NCBI GenBank assembly: GCA_963770865.1
Contig: CAVYRD010000011.1
Coordinates: forward strand, 310,001 to 374,000
From: Miltoncostaea sp963770865
Lineage (GTDB): Bacteria; Actinomycetota; Thermoleophilia; Miltoncostaeales; Miltoncostaeaceae
DNA length: 64,000 nt
Reading direction: 5' to 3'
The notes under the pieces were generated by a model. It searched no databases. It was not told the DNA's origin and saw nothing but the letters and a program-made list of their open reading frames with translations. The position numbers and the translations under genes were made by a program. Shown here in pieces: positions 19,311-28,238 of this stretch; position 1 is the first letter of the stretch, and each line of letters begins with the position of its first letter.

Positions 19311-20294
19311 ATCTCTCCGATCCGCTTCATACAGCACCTCTCCGAGCCCTCCGACGCCGAGGCGCTCGACGCCTACTCGCGCGCCGTGACCTCGGTCGCC
19401 CGCGTCCTCGGGCCGTCGGTGGTGAGCATCCGCGCGGTGCGCCGGGACGGCCGCGGCAGGCGCGCCGAGGGCGCCGGGAGCGGGGTCGTGATCAGCCCCG
19501 ACGGGTTCCTGCTGACGTCGGCGCACGTGGTCGAGGGCGCCGAGGAGGGCCTGCGGGCCCGCCTGGTCGACGGCCGCGACCTCGGCCTGCGCGTGGTGGG
19601 AGCCGACCCCCTCTCCGACCTGGCGCTCCTGCGCGCCGACGGCGGCGACCTTCCGGCGGCCACCCTGGGCGACGCCGACCGCCTGGAGGTGGGGCAGCTC
19701 GTCGTGGCGATCGGCAACCCCCTCGGGTTCGCGGGCTCGGTGACGGCGGGCGTGGTCTCGGCGCTGGGGCGGGCCCTGCCAGTCGGCCGGCCCGGCGCCC
19801 GCCGGGTGGTGGAGGACGTGATCCAGACCGACGCCGCTCTCAACCCGGGCAACTCCGGCGGCGCCCTGGCGGACAGCCGCGCGCGGGTCGTCGGCATCAA
19901 CACGGCCGTCGCCGGCATCGGCGTGGGCCTCGCCGTCCCCGTCAACGCCACGACGCGGGCCATCGTCGCCGCGTTGATGACCGAGGGCCGCGTGAGGCGC
20001 GCGTACGTCGGCATCGCGGGCGGAACGCGGCCGCTGCCGCCGCGCACCGCGGCCGAGGTGGGCCGCGAGGCGGGCATCGAGGTGGTCGAGGTCGTGGCCG
20101 GCAGCCCGGCCGAGCGCGCCGGGCTGCGCGCCGAGGACCTGATCGTCGCGGTCGACGGCGAGCCGGTCGCGGACGTGGGCGACCTGCAGCGCCTGATGGG
20201 TGCCGAGCGCATCGGGCGCGCGGCCGAGCTGTCCGTGGTCCGCGACGGCCGCCGGGTCGCGGTCCCGATCGTCCCGGTCGAGCTCACGCACTGA
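19311..20294 (+). CDS. HtrA/DegP-like serine protease with PDZ domain
   Basis: About 327 residues. The trypsin-like domain has SAHVV (His), DPLSDLALLR (Asp) and NPGNSGGAL (Ser); a PDZ domain follows (about 235-320, with SPAERAGLRAEDLIVAVDG). No signal peptide or membrane segment is visible, unlike most HtrA proteins, so it may be cytoplasmic or its N-terminus may be incomplete. No ATG/GTG/TTG is found at a sensible place; the ATC at 19311 is in frame and correctly placed behind a TACCGT box, so either ATC is used or it is a miscalled ATG. Confidence 0.8.
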   Translation: MSPIRFIQHLSEPSDAEALDAYSRAVTSVARVLGPSVVSIRAVRRDGRGRRAEGAGSGVVISPDGFLLTSAHVVEGAEEGLRARLVDGRDLGLRVVGADPLSDLALLRADGGDLPAATLGDADRLEVGQLVVAIGNPLGFAGSVTAGVVSALGRALPVGRPGARRVVEDVIQTDAALNPGNSGGALADSRARVVGINTAVAGIGVGLAVPVNATTRAIVAALMTEGRVRRAYVGIAGGTRPLPPRTAAEVGREAGIEVVEVVAGSPAERAGLRAEDLIVAVDGEPVADVGDLQRLMGAERIGRAAELSVVRDGRRVAVPIVPVELTH

Positions 20295-20310
20295 CGGCGC
20301 GCGGCCCGGC

Positions 20311-20316
20311 TAGCAT
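20311..20316 (+). promoter_or_regulatory. leaderless -10 box (TAGCAT) for the LuxR-type gene
   Basis: TAGCAT is 6 nt before the ATG at 20323. Confidence 0.5.
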
Positions 20317-20322
20317 CGGGCC

Positions 20323-22932
20323 ATGGAGCTGCTGGAGCGCGAGGTGGCGCTTGAGGCCGTCCGCGACGCCCTCGACGAGGCGGCGTCGGGCGCGGGCCGC
20401 GTCGTGCTCTTGGCCGGGGAGGCGGGCATCGGCAAGACGGCGCTGCTCGCGGCCGTGCCGCAGGCCCACGGCGAGGGGCGCGTGTTCCTGGTGGGGGCCT
20501 GCGACCCGCTTCTCACGCCCCGGGCCCTCGGCCCGTTCCACGACATCGCCCGCCAGGCCGGCGGCCCGCTGGCCGAGGCCTTCCGCGGCGACGCCCGCCG
20601 GGAGGACCTCGTGGCGGGCCTCCTCGACGAGCTCGCCGGCTCGCCGCCCCGGGTGCTGGTGGTGGAGGACGTCCACTGGGCCGACGAGGGCACCCTCGAC
20701 CTGCTGGCCCTGCTCGGGCGGCGCGTCGGGATGACGACCGGCACCCTCGTGGCGACCCTGCGGCCGGACCACGCCGGCGACCGGCTGCGCGCCACGCTCG
20801 GCGAGCTGCCCTCCGCGGTGGTGCGGCGCATCGACCTGTCGCCGCTCGGCGAGGATTCGGTGGCGCGGCTCGCCGCCCGCGCCGGGCGCGACGCGGCGCG
20901 CCTGCACGGGATGACGGGCGGCAACCCGTTCTTCGTCACCGAGGTGCTGGCGTCCTCGGGCGAGGAGATCCCCGGCTCCGTGCGCGACGCCGTCCTGGCG
21001 CGCGCGCGCCGACTCTCGCCGTCGGCGCGACGGGTGCTGGAGATCGTCGGCGTGGTGCCGGGGCGCGCGGAGACCTGGCTGGTGCGCGAGGTCCTGGGCG
21101 AGGCGCCCGCGGGGCCGGCCGACGAGTGCCTGGCGGCCGGGATGCTGGAGCTCGAGGGCGCCGCCCTGCGCTTCCGCCACGAGATCGCCCGCTCGAGCGT
21201 CGAGGACGAGCTCTCGCCGATGCGCCGCCAGGAGCTCGACGCCCGCGTGCTCGAGGCCCTCCGCGCCCGCGAGGGGATCGACCCGGCGCGGATCGTCCAC
21301 CACGCCCGGCGCTCCGGCGACGCCGCGGCCATCCTGGCCGCCGCGCCCGCGGCGGCGCGCTCGGCGAGCGCGGCGGGGTCGCACATCCAGGCGGCCGAGC
21401 ACCTGCGCGTCGCCCTCGAGGCCGCGGGCGGCCTGCCGCCCGGCGAGCGCGCCGGGCTACTCGAGGCGCTCTCGTTCGAGGCCTACCTCTCGGGCACGTC
21501 GGAGGAGGCGCTGGACACGCGGCGCGAGGCGCTCGCCATCCGCACGGCGCTCGGCCAGATCGCCGAGGCGGGGGAGGACGAGCGCTGGCTCTCGCGCCTG
21601 CTGTGGTGGGCCGGGCGCCGCGAGGAGTCCGAGGCCGCCGCGGAGCGCGCGATCGCGCTGCTCGAGCCGCTCGGGTCAACGTCGGGGCTGGCGATGGCCT
21701 ACAGCACCCTCTCCCAGCTGATGATGCTCGCCTGGCGCACCGAGGAGGCCGTGGAGTGGGGCGAGCGGGCCATCGCGCTGGCGCGCGAGCTCGACGACCG
21801 CGGGGCCCTCGCGCACGCCCTCAACAACGTCGGCACCGCCCTCGTCGAGTCGGGCGATCGCGCGGGCGTCGCGATGCTCGAGGACGCGGCCCGCATCGCG
21901 ACCGAGGACGGCCAGCACGACAACGCGGTCCGGGCGATCGTCAACCTGGGCTGGGGCCGGCTCTTGAAGCGCGCGTACCCGGCGGCGTTCGCGACAATCG
22001 AGCGGGGCCTGGCCTTCGCGCGCGCTAACGACCTCGGCTCGTACGACCAGTACCTGCTCGGGATGCGCGCCTGGGCGCGCCTCGAGACCGGCGACTGGCG
22101 CGGCGTGGAGGAGGACGGCCGGGCCGTGTTGGCGATGGACAGCCTCTACCGCGCCATCAGCACCCACCCCGGGATGGTCGCCTACGGGCGCCTGATGGCG
22201 CGCCGCGGCGAGCCCGAGGCCGAGGCCCTGCTGGCCGACGCCTGGGAGCGCGCCGTGGTCGCGGACGAGCCCCAGCGCCTGATCCCCGCGGCGTGCGCCT
22301 GCGCCGAGCTGGCCTGGCTGGCCGGCGACCAAGAGGCCCTGCGCCGCCACGCGGCCGACGCCGTGGAGGCCGTCCTCGGGACCAAGGAGTCGCGCCTCAT
22401 CGGCGAGGCCCTGCTGTGGGCGCACCGGGCCGGGCTGCCCGTGGAGGGCGTCGAGCGGGCGGAGGAGCCCTACCGGCTGCTCATTGCCGGCGACGCCCGC
22501 GGGTCCGCAGAGGCCTGGGAGGCGCTCGGCTGCCCCTACGAGGCGGCCGACGCGCTCGCCGCCGGCGACGACGAGGGCGACCTGCTGCGGGCGCTGGCCG
22601 CCTTCGACCGGCTGGGCGCCGCCGTCCCTGCCGCGCGCCTGCGGGCGCGCCTGCGCGAGCGGGGCGTCGCGGCGGTCCCGCGCGGGCCGCGCCCCGCGAC
22701 CGCGGCCGCGCCGCTCGGGCTCACCGCGCGGCAGGCCGAGGTGCTCGCCCTGGTCGGCGAGGGCCTCACCAACGGCCAGATCGCGGAGCGCCTGGTGATC
22801 TCCGAGCGGACGGTCGACCACCACGTGGCCGCCGTCCTGCGCCGGCTGGGCGTAGGCACACGCGCCGAGGCCGCGGCCGCGCTGCAGGAGGCCGGGACGG
22901 CCGAAGATGGGCACCGCGCGAGGGCCGGATAG
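20323..22932 (+). CDS. large ATPase LuxR-family (LAL/MalT-like) transcriptional regulator
   Basis: 869 residues. An N-terminal AAA/NACHT-like ATPase has Walker A GEAGIGKTA (about 31-39) and Walker B VLVVEDVHWADEG (about 110-120). A long TPR-like helical middle follows (about 400-760), with repeated AL/AEA helices. The C-terminal LuxR helix-turn-helix is LTARQAEVLALVGEGLTNGQ to RTVDHHVAAVLRRLG. Such proteins act as ATP-dependent activators triggered by a small ligand; the ligand is unknown. The reading frame is intact. Confidence 0.9.
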   Translation: MELLEREVALEAVRDALDEAASGAGRVVLLAGEAGIGKTALLAAVPQAHGEGRVFLVGACDPLLTPRALGPFHDIARQAGGPLAEAFRGDARREDLVAGLLDELAGSPPRVLVVEDVHWADEGTLDLLALLGRRVGMTTGTLVATLRPDHAGDRLRATLGELPSAVVRRIDLSPLGEDSVARLAARAGRDAARLHGMTGGNPFFVTEVLASSGEEIPGSVRDAVLARARRLSPSARRVLEIVGVVPGRAETWLVREVLGEAPAGPADECLAAGMLELEGAALRFRHEIARSSVEDELSPMRRQELDARVLEALRAREGIDPARIVHHARRSGDAAAILAAAPAAARSASAAGSHIQAAEHLRVALEAAGGLPPGERAGLLEALSFEAYLSGTSEEALDTRREALAIRTALGQIAEAGEDERWLSRLLWWAGRREESEAAAERAIALLEPLGSTSGLAMAYSTLSQLMMLAWRTEEAVEWGERAIALARELDDRGALAHALNNVGTALVESGDRAGVAMLEDAARIATEDGQHDNAVRAIVNLGWGRLLKRAYPAAFATIERGLAFARANDLGSYDQYLLGMRAWARLETGDWRGVEEDGRAVLAMDSLYRAISTHPGMVAYGRLMARRGEPEAEALLADAWERAVVADEPQRLIPAACACAELAWLAGDQEALRRHAADAVEAVLGTKESRLIGEALLWAHRAGLPVEGVERAEEPYRLLIAGDARGSAEAWEALGCPYEAADALAAGDDEGDLLRALAAFDRLGAAVPAARLRARLRERGVAAVPRGPRPATAAAPLGLTARQAEVLALVGEGLTNGQIAERLVISERTVDHHVAAVLRRLGVGTRAEAAAALQEAGTAEDGHRARAG

Positions 22933-23011
22933 GCACCGCCCACCGATGAGCGTGCAGGGGGCGCGGCCGTACCGTCGTGACATCGAATCGCACGACGGAC
23001 CGGAGGGTCCC

Positions 23012-23194
23012 ATGCACCCCCACCCGCACTTCCACACCGCCATCGCCCGCGACACCGAGAGCCGCCGGATCGCGGAGGCGAGGAACGCGTCGATTGGCGT
23101 GTCGCGTCGACGCCAATTGTCGACCTCGCGCGAAACCCCCGCTCAGGGCCTCTTCGCGCGCCTGGTGGCCGTCGCTCTGCGCACCGGGGCGTAG
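23012..23194 (+). CDS. small basic hypothetical protein (60 aa)
   Basis: ATG at 23012 with a strong CGGAGGG ribosome-binding site 5 nt upstream. The product begins MHPHPHFHTAIARDTE, with a His-rich N-terminus and many Arg. Its middle (SIGVSRRRQLS) is encoded by copy 2 of the CAATTGGC inverted repeat. It overlaps the 3' end of the convergent GNAT gene by about 50 nt, which lowers confidence. No family recognised. Confidence 0.4.
   Translation: MHPHPHFHTAIARDTESRRIAEARNASIGVSRRRQLSTSRETPAQGLFARLVAVALRTGA
23091..23119 (+). repeat. 29-bp inverted repeat (copy 2)
   Basis: CGATTGGCG (23091-23099), an 11-nt spacer, then CGCCAATTG (23111-23119). One mismatch between arms. It lies inside the small 60-aa reading frame, where it encodes IGVSRRRQL. 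Confidence 0.65.
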
Positions 23195-23739
23195 CCCCTG
23201 CGGGCGCGCCAGTCGTCGGCGGTCTGACCCCAGACCGCGATGTCGATGTCGGCCGGCGGGGGGAGGCGGGCGGTGCGAAGCCGCCGCGAGCCCAGCCGCT
23301 CGGCCACCTTGATCGAGGCGACGTTGTCGTCCTCGATGCAGTGGATCACCTCGGACCACCCCAGGCGGTCCACCGCGTAGTCCATCGCGGTGACCGCGGC
23401 CTCGGTGGCGTAGCCGCGCCCCCAGCGCGAGCGCACGATGCCCCAGCCCACTTCGGTCCCCGGCCAGCCCACCGGCCGCAGCGGCCCGACCCGGCCCACC
23501 CAGTCGCCGGTCTCGCGCTCCACGACCGAGAACATGCCGAACCCCTGGACGTGCCAGCCGCCGACGGCCGCCAGGAACGCCCGCCACGCGACCGCCTCGT
23601 GCTGGACGCCGCCGAGGTAGGTCATCGCCTCGGCGTCGGCGGCGAACGCGGCCCACGGCGCGAAGTCCTCGCTGCGGGGCGTCCGCAGCACGAGGCGCTG
23701 GGTGGTGAGCTCGACGGCCGGGACGTCGGAGAGCGGCAT
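23143..23739 (-). CDS. GNAT-family N-acetyltransferase (RimJ/RimL-like)
   Basis: 198 residues. It starts VELTTQRLVLRTPRSEDF, the usual RimJ/RimL opening, and has the acetyl-CoA loop RSRWGRGYATEA (Q/RxxGxG/A-like) followed by IHCIEDDNVASIKVAERLGSR. These enzymes acetylate ribosomal-protein N-termini or small molecules; the substrate here is unknown. It is divergent from the M20 peptidase, with only about 17 nt between starts. Confidence 0.85.
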   Translation of the reverse strand: MPLSDVPAVELTTQRLVLRTPRSEDFAPWAAFAADAEAMTYLGGVQHEAVAWRAFLAAVGGWHVQGFGMFSVVERETGDWVGRVGPLRPVGWPGTEVGWGIVRSRWGRGYATEAAVTAMDYAVDRLGWSEVIHCIEDDNVASIKVAERLGSRRLRTARLPPPADIDIAVWGQTADDWRARRGYAPVRRATATRRAKRP

Positions 23740-23744
23740 CCGCC

Positions 23745-23750
23745 TAGACT
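23745..23750 (+). promoter_or_regulatory. leaderless -10 box (TAGACT) for the M20 peptidase gene
   Basis: TAGACT is 6 nt before the GTG at 23757. It overlaps the start region of the divergent GNAT gene. Confidence 0.5.
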
Positions 23751-23756
23751 GCCACG

Positions 23757-25094
23757 GTGACCGCCGCGGAGTTGGAGCGCCTCGAGGCGCTGCTGAGGGT
23801 GCCGAGCATCAGCGCGCTCCCCGAACACGCCGCGGACATGGACCGCGCCGCCGCGATGGTCGCCGACGAGATCCGCCGCGCCGGCGGCGAGGCCGAGGTG
23901 CGCGCGACCTCGGGCCAGCCGCTCGTGCTGGGCGAGGTCCCGGCCAGCGACGGCGACCCCGACGCGCCGCGCGTCGTGCTCTACGGCCACTACGACGTGC
24001 AGCCGGCCGGCGACCTCGCGCTGTGGACCACACCGCCCTTCGAGCCCGCGGTGCGCGACGGCAACCTCTACGCGCGCGGCGCGAGCGACGACAAGGGCAA
24101 CCTTTTCATGCTGATCGCGGCCGTCCAGCGCCTGGCGGCGGCCGGCGAGCTGCCGGTGCGGGCCGCGTTCGTCGTGGAGGGGGAGGAGGAGAGCGGCGGC
24201 ACGTCGGCCCTCGAGCACTTCGCCGCCGACCTCACCCCGGCCCTCGCCACCGTCATCTTCGACAGCCCGATGGTCGCCCCGGGCCGGCCCGCGATCTGCA
24301 CCGGCGTGCGCGGCATGGTCTACCGGCGCATCCGCGTGCGCTCGGCCGCGAGCGACGCCCACAGCGGCCTGTTCGGCGGCGCCGCGCTGAACGCCGCCCA
24401 CGCGCTGATCGCGGTGCTCGCGGCGGTGACGCCGCACGACGGCCGCCTGCCGGACGCGCTCTACGCGGGGGTCGCGCCCGCCGGGCCGAGCGAGGTCGAC
24501 GCCTGGGCCCACCTGCCGCCGGGCGCCGACATGCTCGCCGAGGCCGGCCTGCGCCCGGCCGACCCCGGCGCCGCCGAGGGCTTCTACATGCGCACGCTGG
24601 CCTCGCCCTCGCTCGACGTCCACGGCCTCGACTGCGGCGAGGTGCGCGCCCACAAGACCAACCTGCCCGGCGAGGCGACCGCCACCTTCTCCGTACGCCT
24701 CGCCCCCGGCCAGGACGCCGACCGCATCGCGGCGGCGCTCGACGACCTCCTGCGGGCGGCCCTTCCGCCGGGCGCCGAGCTGGAGATCGAGGACCTCGGA
24801 ACCGCGCTCCCCGCCGCGCTCGACCCCGACCATCCGGTGCTGCGGGCCGCCTCGGAGGGCATCGCCCGCGCCACGGGGTGGCCGGTCGCGCCGGTGCGCC
24901 TGGGCGGGACGCTGCCGGTGGTCGCTGTGCTGGCCGCACGGGGCGTGCCGACGGTCCTGACGGGCTTCGGCCTGCCCGACGACGGCATCCACGGGCCCGA
25001 CGAGCATCTTCGCGTCGAGCACCTCGAGACCGGGACGCTCGCCGCCATGGAGATCCTGCGCGAGCTGGCAACGCTTCGGGGACATCCGGCCTGA
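23757..25094 (+). CDS. M20-family dipeptidase
   Basis: 445 residues. Zinc-binding motifs of the M20/ArgE/DapE/CPG2 group are visible: LYGHYDVQPAG (metal His and Asp), ARGASDDKGN (bridging Asp), EGEEESGG (catalytic Glu and metal Glu) and the dimerisation-domain AHSGLFGG. A His near the C-terminus (GIHGPDEHL) completes the site. It resembles cytosolic dipeptidases rather than DapE. GTG start, intact frame. Confidence 0.88.
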   Translation: MTAAELERLEALLRVPSISALPEHAADMDRAAAMVADEIRRAGGEAEVRATSGQPLVLGEVPASDGDPDAPRVVLYGHYDVQPAGDLALWTTPPFEPAVRDGNLYARGASDDKGNLFMLIAAVQRLAAAGELPVRAAFVVEGEEESGGTSALEHFAADLTPALATVIFDSPMVAPGRPAICTGVRGMVYRRIRVRSAASDAHSGLFGGAALNAAHALIAVLAAVTPHDGRLPDALYAGVAPAGPSEVDAWAHLPPGADMLAEAGLRPADPGAAEGFYMRTLASPSLDVHGLDCGEVRAHKTNLPGEATATFSVRLAPGQDADRIAAALDDLLRAALPPGAELEIEDLGTALPAALDPDHPVLRAASEGIARATGWPVAPVRLGGTLPVVAVLAARGVPTVLTGFGLPDDGIHGPDEHLRVEHLETGTLAAMEILRELATLRGHPA

Positions 25095-25125
25095 CGCCGC
25101 GACTGTAGGATCGGCGGTCGGACCG

Positions 25126-26460
25126 ATGTCGATCGAGGGGGACATGGTGGCGGAGCTCTGGGGCGGGGAAACCCGCAAGGCGGTCGAGAACTTCCCGGTG
25201 TCGGGCGAGCGCGTGCCGATCCCGGTCGTGCGCTGGCTCGGCCGGATCAAGGGCGCGGCGGCGCGCGTCAACGCCGAGCTGGGACTCCTCGACGCCGGCC
25301 TGGCCGAGCGGATCGCCGCGGGCGCCGACGCCGTCGCCAAGGGCGAGCACGACGACCAGTTCCCGATCGACGTCTTCCAGACGGGCTCGGGCACCTCGTC
25401 GAACATGAACGCCAACGAGGTGATCGCGAACCTCGCCGGCGAGGGCGCCCACCCGAACGACCACGTGAACATGGGCCAGAGCTCGAACGACGTCTTCCCG
25501 TCGGCCGTCCACGCGGCCGCCCTCCAGGAGGTCGTCAACAACCTGATGCCGGCCCTCGGCCACCTGGCGGGCACGCTGCAGACGAAGGCCGACGCCTGGA
25601 AGGACATCGTCAAGACGGGCCGCACGCACCTGATGGACGCGGTGCCGGTCACGCTGGGCCAGGAGTTCGCCGGCTACGCCGCCCAGATCCGCGAGGGCCG
25701 CGACCGGGTGGCCGACGCGACGAAGCGCCTGGGGCAGATCCCCCTCGGCGGCACGGCCGCCGGCACCGGCCTGAACACCCACCCGGAGTTCGCCGCGAAG
25801 GTGCGGGCGCGCCTCGCCGCCGACACGGGTCTGCCGATCTCCGGCCCCGCCGACCCGTTCGAGGCGCAGGGCGCCCGCGACGGCCTGGTGGAGGCGTCCG
25901 GCGCCCTGAAGGTGGTGGCGGTGTCCCTCACCAAGATCGCGAACGACATCGCGATCCTCGGCAGCGGCCCGCGGGCCGGCCTCGCCGAACTGTTCCTGCC
26001 GGAGCTCCAGAAGGGCTCGTCGATCATGCCGGGCAAGGTCAACCCGGTGATCCCGGAGGTGGTGCTCCAGGTCGCCGCCCAGGTGATCGGCAACGACACG
26101 GCGATCACGATCGGCGGAATGCAGGGCAACTTCGAGCTGAACGTGCGCATCCCGCTGCTCGCCCGCAACCTGCTCGGCTCGATACACCTGCTCACCACCA
26201 CGTCGCGCCTCTTCGCGGACCGCTGCATCGCCGGGATCGAGCCGAACCTGCCGCGGTTGGAGGAGCTGGCGGAGAACAACCTGCAGGTGGCGACCGCCCT
26301 GAACCCGATCATCGGATACGACAAGGGCGCGGCGATCGTGAAGGAGGCGACCGCCAGCGGCCGGGCGCTGCGTGAGGTCGCGCGCGAGCACGGGGTGGAC
26401 GAGGCCGTCCTGAACGAGGCCCTCGACCTCCGCAAGATCGCGGCCGGGAGCGGCGCCTAG
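25126..26460 (+). CDS. fumC: class II fumarate hydratase
   Basis: 444 residues; interconverts fumarate and malate in the citric acid cycle. The family signature GSSIMPGKVNP is at about residue 303, with TGSGTSSNMNANEV (about 88), QSSNDVFPS (about 120) and KTGRTHLMDAVPVTLGQE. Length is a little shorter than the usual 460, with a compact C-terminus. A long hairpin follows at once, and TetR is convergent with a 4-nt overlap at the stops. Confidence 0.95.
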   Translation: MSIEGDMVAELWGGETRKAVENFPVSGERVPIPVVRWLGRIKGAAARVNAELGLLDAGLAERIAAGADAVAKGEHDDQFPIDVFQTGSGTSSNMNANEVIANLAGEGAHPNDHVNMGQSSNDVFPSAVHAAALQEVVNNLMPALGHLAGTLQTKADAWKDIVKTGRTHLMDAVPVTLGQEFAGYAAQIREGRDRVADATKRLGQIPLGGTAAGTGLNTHPEFAAKVRARLAADTGLPISGPADPFEAQGARDGLVEASGALKVVAVSLTKIANDIAILGSGPRAGLAELFLPELQKGSSIMPGKVNPVIPEVVLQVAAQVIGNDTAITIGGMQGNFELNVRIPLLARNLLGSIHLLTTTSRLFADRCIAGIEPNLPRLEELAENNLQVATALNPIIGYDKGAAIVKEATASGRALREVAREHGVDEAVLNEALDLRKIAAGSGA

Positions 26461-27173
26461 CCCGTCCGTCCGGCCCCCGCCGGACCCTCCTCGGGGTCCG
26501 GCGGGCGGCGCGCGACGTCCAGGTCGGGGAACGCCGCGGCGACGCGGCCGATGGCCTCGCGGGCCAGCGCCTCGACCCGGCGGCGCACCTCCTCCGGCGG
26601 CAGGCCGTCGAGAATCGCCCGAGCCAGCGTCTCGTGGCGCAGGTGCATCGCGCTGACCAGCATGGCCGTCATGGTGCGCACGCGGTCGTCGTCGGCGGTC
26701 AGGCCCGTCTCGGCGCCGATGGCGACGGCCAGCGCCGCGCCGAGCTCCTCCTCGCCGAGCATGTGGCGCGCGCGCAGGGCGGGCGAGGCGGTCCAGGTCT
26801 CGAGGAAGCGCCGGAACTGCTCGTAGCGCCGGTGGTCGTCCAAGCCCTCCCAGCCGTCGCCGCCGCTCGGCACCCGGTGCTCGGTCAGCAGCGCCAGGAA
26901 GCCCCCGGTGATCGACGCGCCCGGCGACCGGTCGGCGATCGCGGAGAGCGTCGCGGCGCGGGCCTCGGCCTCGCGGTCGAGGAACAGTTCCTCCTTGGAG
27001 CCGAAGTAGTTGAAGATCGTCTTGATGGAGACGCCGGCGGCCTCGGCCACCTCGGCGATCGTCACGGCCTCGAAGCCGCGCTCCATGAACAGGGCGGTGG
27101 CCGCGTCGGAGATCGCGCGGCGCCGCGCGGCCTTCTGGCGCTCCCGCAGCCCCGGGTGGAGGGGGATGGTCAT
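26457..27173 (-). CDS. TetR-family transcriptional regulator
   Basis: 238 residues. The N-terminal helix-turn-helix is clear: ALFMERGFEAVTIAEVAEAAGVS then TIFNYFGSKEELF. The C-terminal ligand domain is not assignable. It is divergently arranged with a DrrAB-type exporter, so repression of that exporter and itself is the likely role. The shared gap is unusually AT-rich for this window. Confidence 0.88.
   Translation of the reverse strand: MTIPLHPGLRERQKAARRRAISDAATALFMERGFEAVTIAEVAEAAGVSIKTIFNYFGSKEELFLDREAEARAATLSAIADRSPGASITGGFLALLTEHRVPSGGDGWEGLDDHRRYEQFRRFLETWTASPALRARHMLGEEELGAALAVAIGAETGLTADDDRVRTMTAMLVSAMHLRHETLARAILDGLPPEEVRRRVEALAREAIGRVAAAFPDLDVARRPPDPEEGPAGAGRTG
26476..26505 (+). 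terminator. 12-bp stem hairpin after fumC
   Basis: CCCGCCGGACCC (26476-26487) pairs perfectly with GGGTCCGGCGGG (26494-26505) around a 6-nt loop, 15 nt after the fumC stop. It lies within the 3' end of the convergent tetR coding sequence. Confidence 0.6.
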
Positions 27174-27257
27174 CGTCCCCCATGTTACGACAGATTTTAC
27201 CGAGATACGATCTTTACACCCATTGTATTATTCCGGCGGGCGTGCAAGGGTGCCCCA
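27174..27257. promoter_or_regulatory. AT-rich divergent promoter/operator region between tetR and drrA
   Basis: An 84-nt gap much poorer in GC than its flanks. It contains TACGA twice (near 27185 and 27204), the small palindrome AGAT-ACG-ATCT near 27202, and a TATTAT box near 27226 that could be a -10 for the exporter. These are plausible sites for TetR and both promoters; exact assignment is not possible by eye. Confidence 0.45.
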
Positions 27258-28238
27258 ATGAGCACCCACACCACATCAGCCATCGAGGCGCGTGGCCTCG
27301 TGAAGCGGTACGGCGACAAGGTGGCGCTGGACGGCGTCTCCTTCGACGTGCCGCGCGGCACCGTCTGCGGCCTCCTCGGACCGAACGGGGCGGGGAAGAC
27401 CACCGCGGTGCGCATCCTGACCACCCTGACCCAGGCCGACGGGGGCCATGCCAGTGTGGCCGGCATCGACGTCGCCGCCGACCCCATGGCGGTGCGCCGG
27501 CAGCTGGGCCTGGCCGCGCAGGACGCGACGGTCGACGGCCTCCTCACCGGCCGCGAGAACCTCATCATGATCGGCCGGCTGCACCACCTCGGCCGCGGCG
27601 TGGCGCGCGCGCGCGCCGACGAGCTGCTCGCGCAGTTCGACCTCGTCGACGCCGGCGGCCGGCTGGCGAAGACCTACTCCGGCGGCATGCGCCGCCGCCT
27701 CGACCTGGCCGCGACGCTCGTGGCCCGCCCCGGGGTCCTGTTCCTGGACGAGCCCACCACCGGGCTCGACCCGCGCGCCCGCAACGAGCTCTGGGACGTC
27801 CTCGAGACGCTCGTCGACGAGGGGGCGACCATCCTGCTGACCACCCAGTACCTGGAGGAGGCCGACCGCCTCGCCGACGACATCGTGGTCGTGGACCACG
27901 GGCGGGTCATCGCCCGCGGCGACGCCCGCGAGCTGAAGCGCCAGGTGGGCGGCGCCCAGGCCTTCGTCACCGTCGTGGACCCCGGCCGGCTCGGCGAGGT
28001 CTCCGAGATGGTGCAGCGGATCACCGGCGCGGAGCCCGGGATCGACCCGGCCGCCCGCCGTGTGCACGCGCCGACCGAGGACGGCCCGCGGGTCGTCTCG
28101 CGCCTGGCCGACGCGCTAGCCGACGAGGGCGTCGAGGTCGAGGACATCGGACTGCGCCAGCCCTCGCTCGACGACGTCTTCCTGACCCTGACCGGCGAGC
28201 ACATCGCCGAGGACCAGCCCGTGGAGGTGTCCCGATGA
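27258..28238 (+). CDS. ABC transporter ATP-binding protein, DrrA-type
   Basis: 326 residues. Walker A is GPNGAGKT (about 46), signature YSGGMRRRLD (about 142), Walker B VLFLDEPTTGLDPRA (about 160-172) and the switch His in LLTTQYLEEAD. The C-terminal extension ending QPSLDDVFLTLTGE is typical of daunorubicin-resistance DrrA proteins. Together with the following permease it forms a drug or lipid exporter. ATG at 27258. Confidence 0.9.
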   Translation: MSTHTTSAIEARGLVKRYGDKVALDGVSFDVPRGTVCGLLGPNGAGKTTAVRILTTLTQADGGHASVAGIDVAADPMAVRRQLGLAAQDATVDGLLTGRENLIMIGRLHHLGRGVARARADELLAQFDLVDAGGRLAKTYSGGMRRRLDLAATLVARPGVLFLDEPTTGLDPRARNELWDVLETLVDEGATILLTTQYLEEADRLADDIVVVDHGRVIARGDARELKRQVGGAQAFVTVVDPGRLGEVSEMVQRITGAEPGIDPAARRVHAPTEDGPRVVSRLADALADEGVEVEDIGLRQPSLDDVFLTLTGEHIAEDQPVEVSR

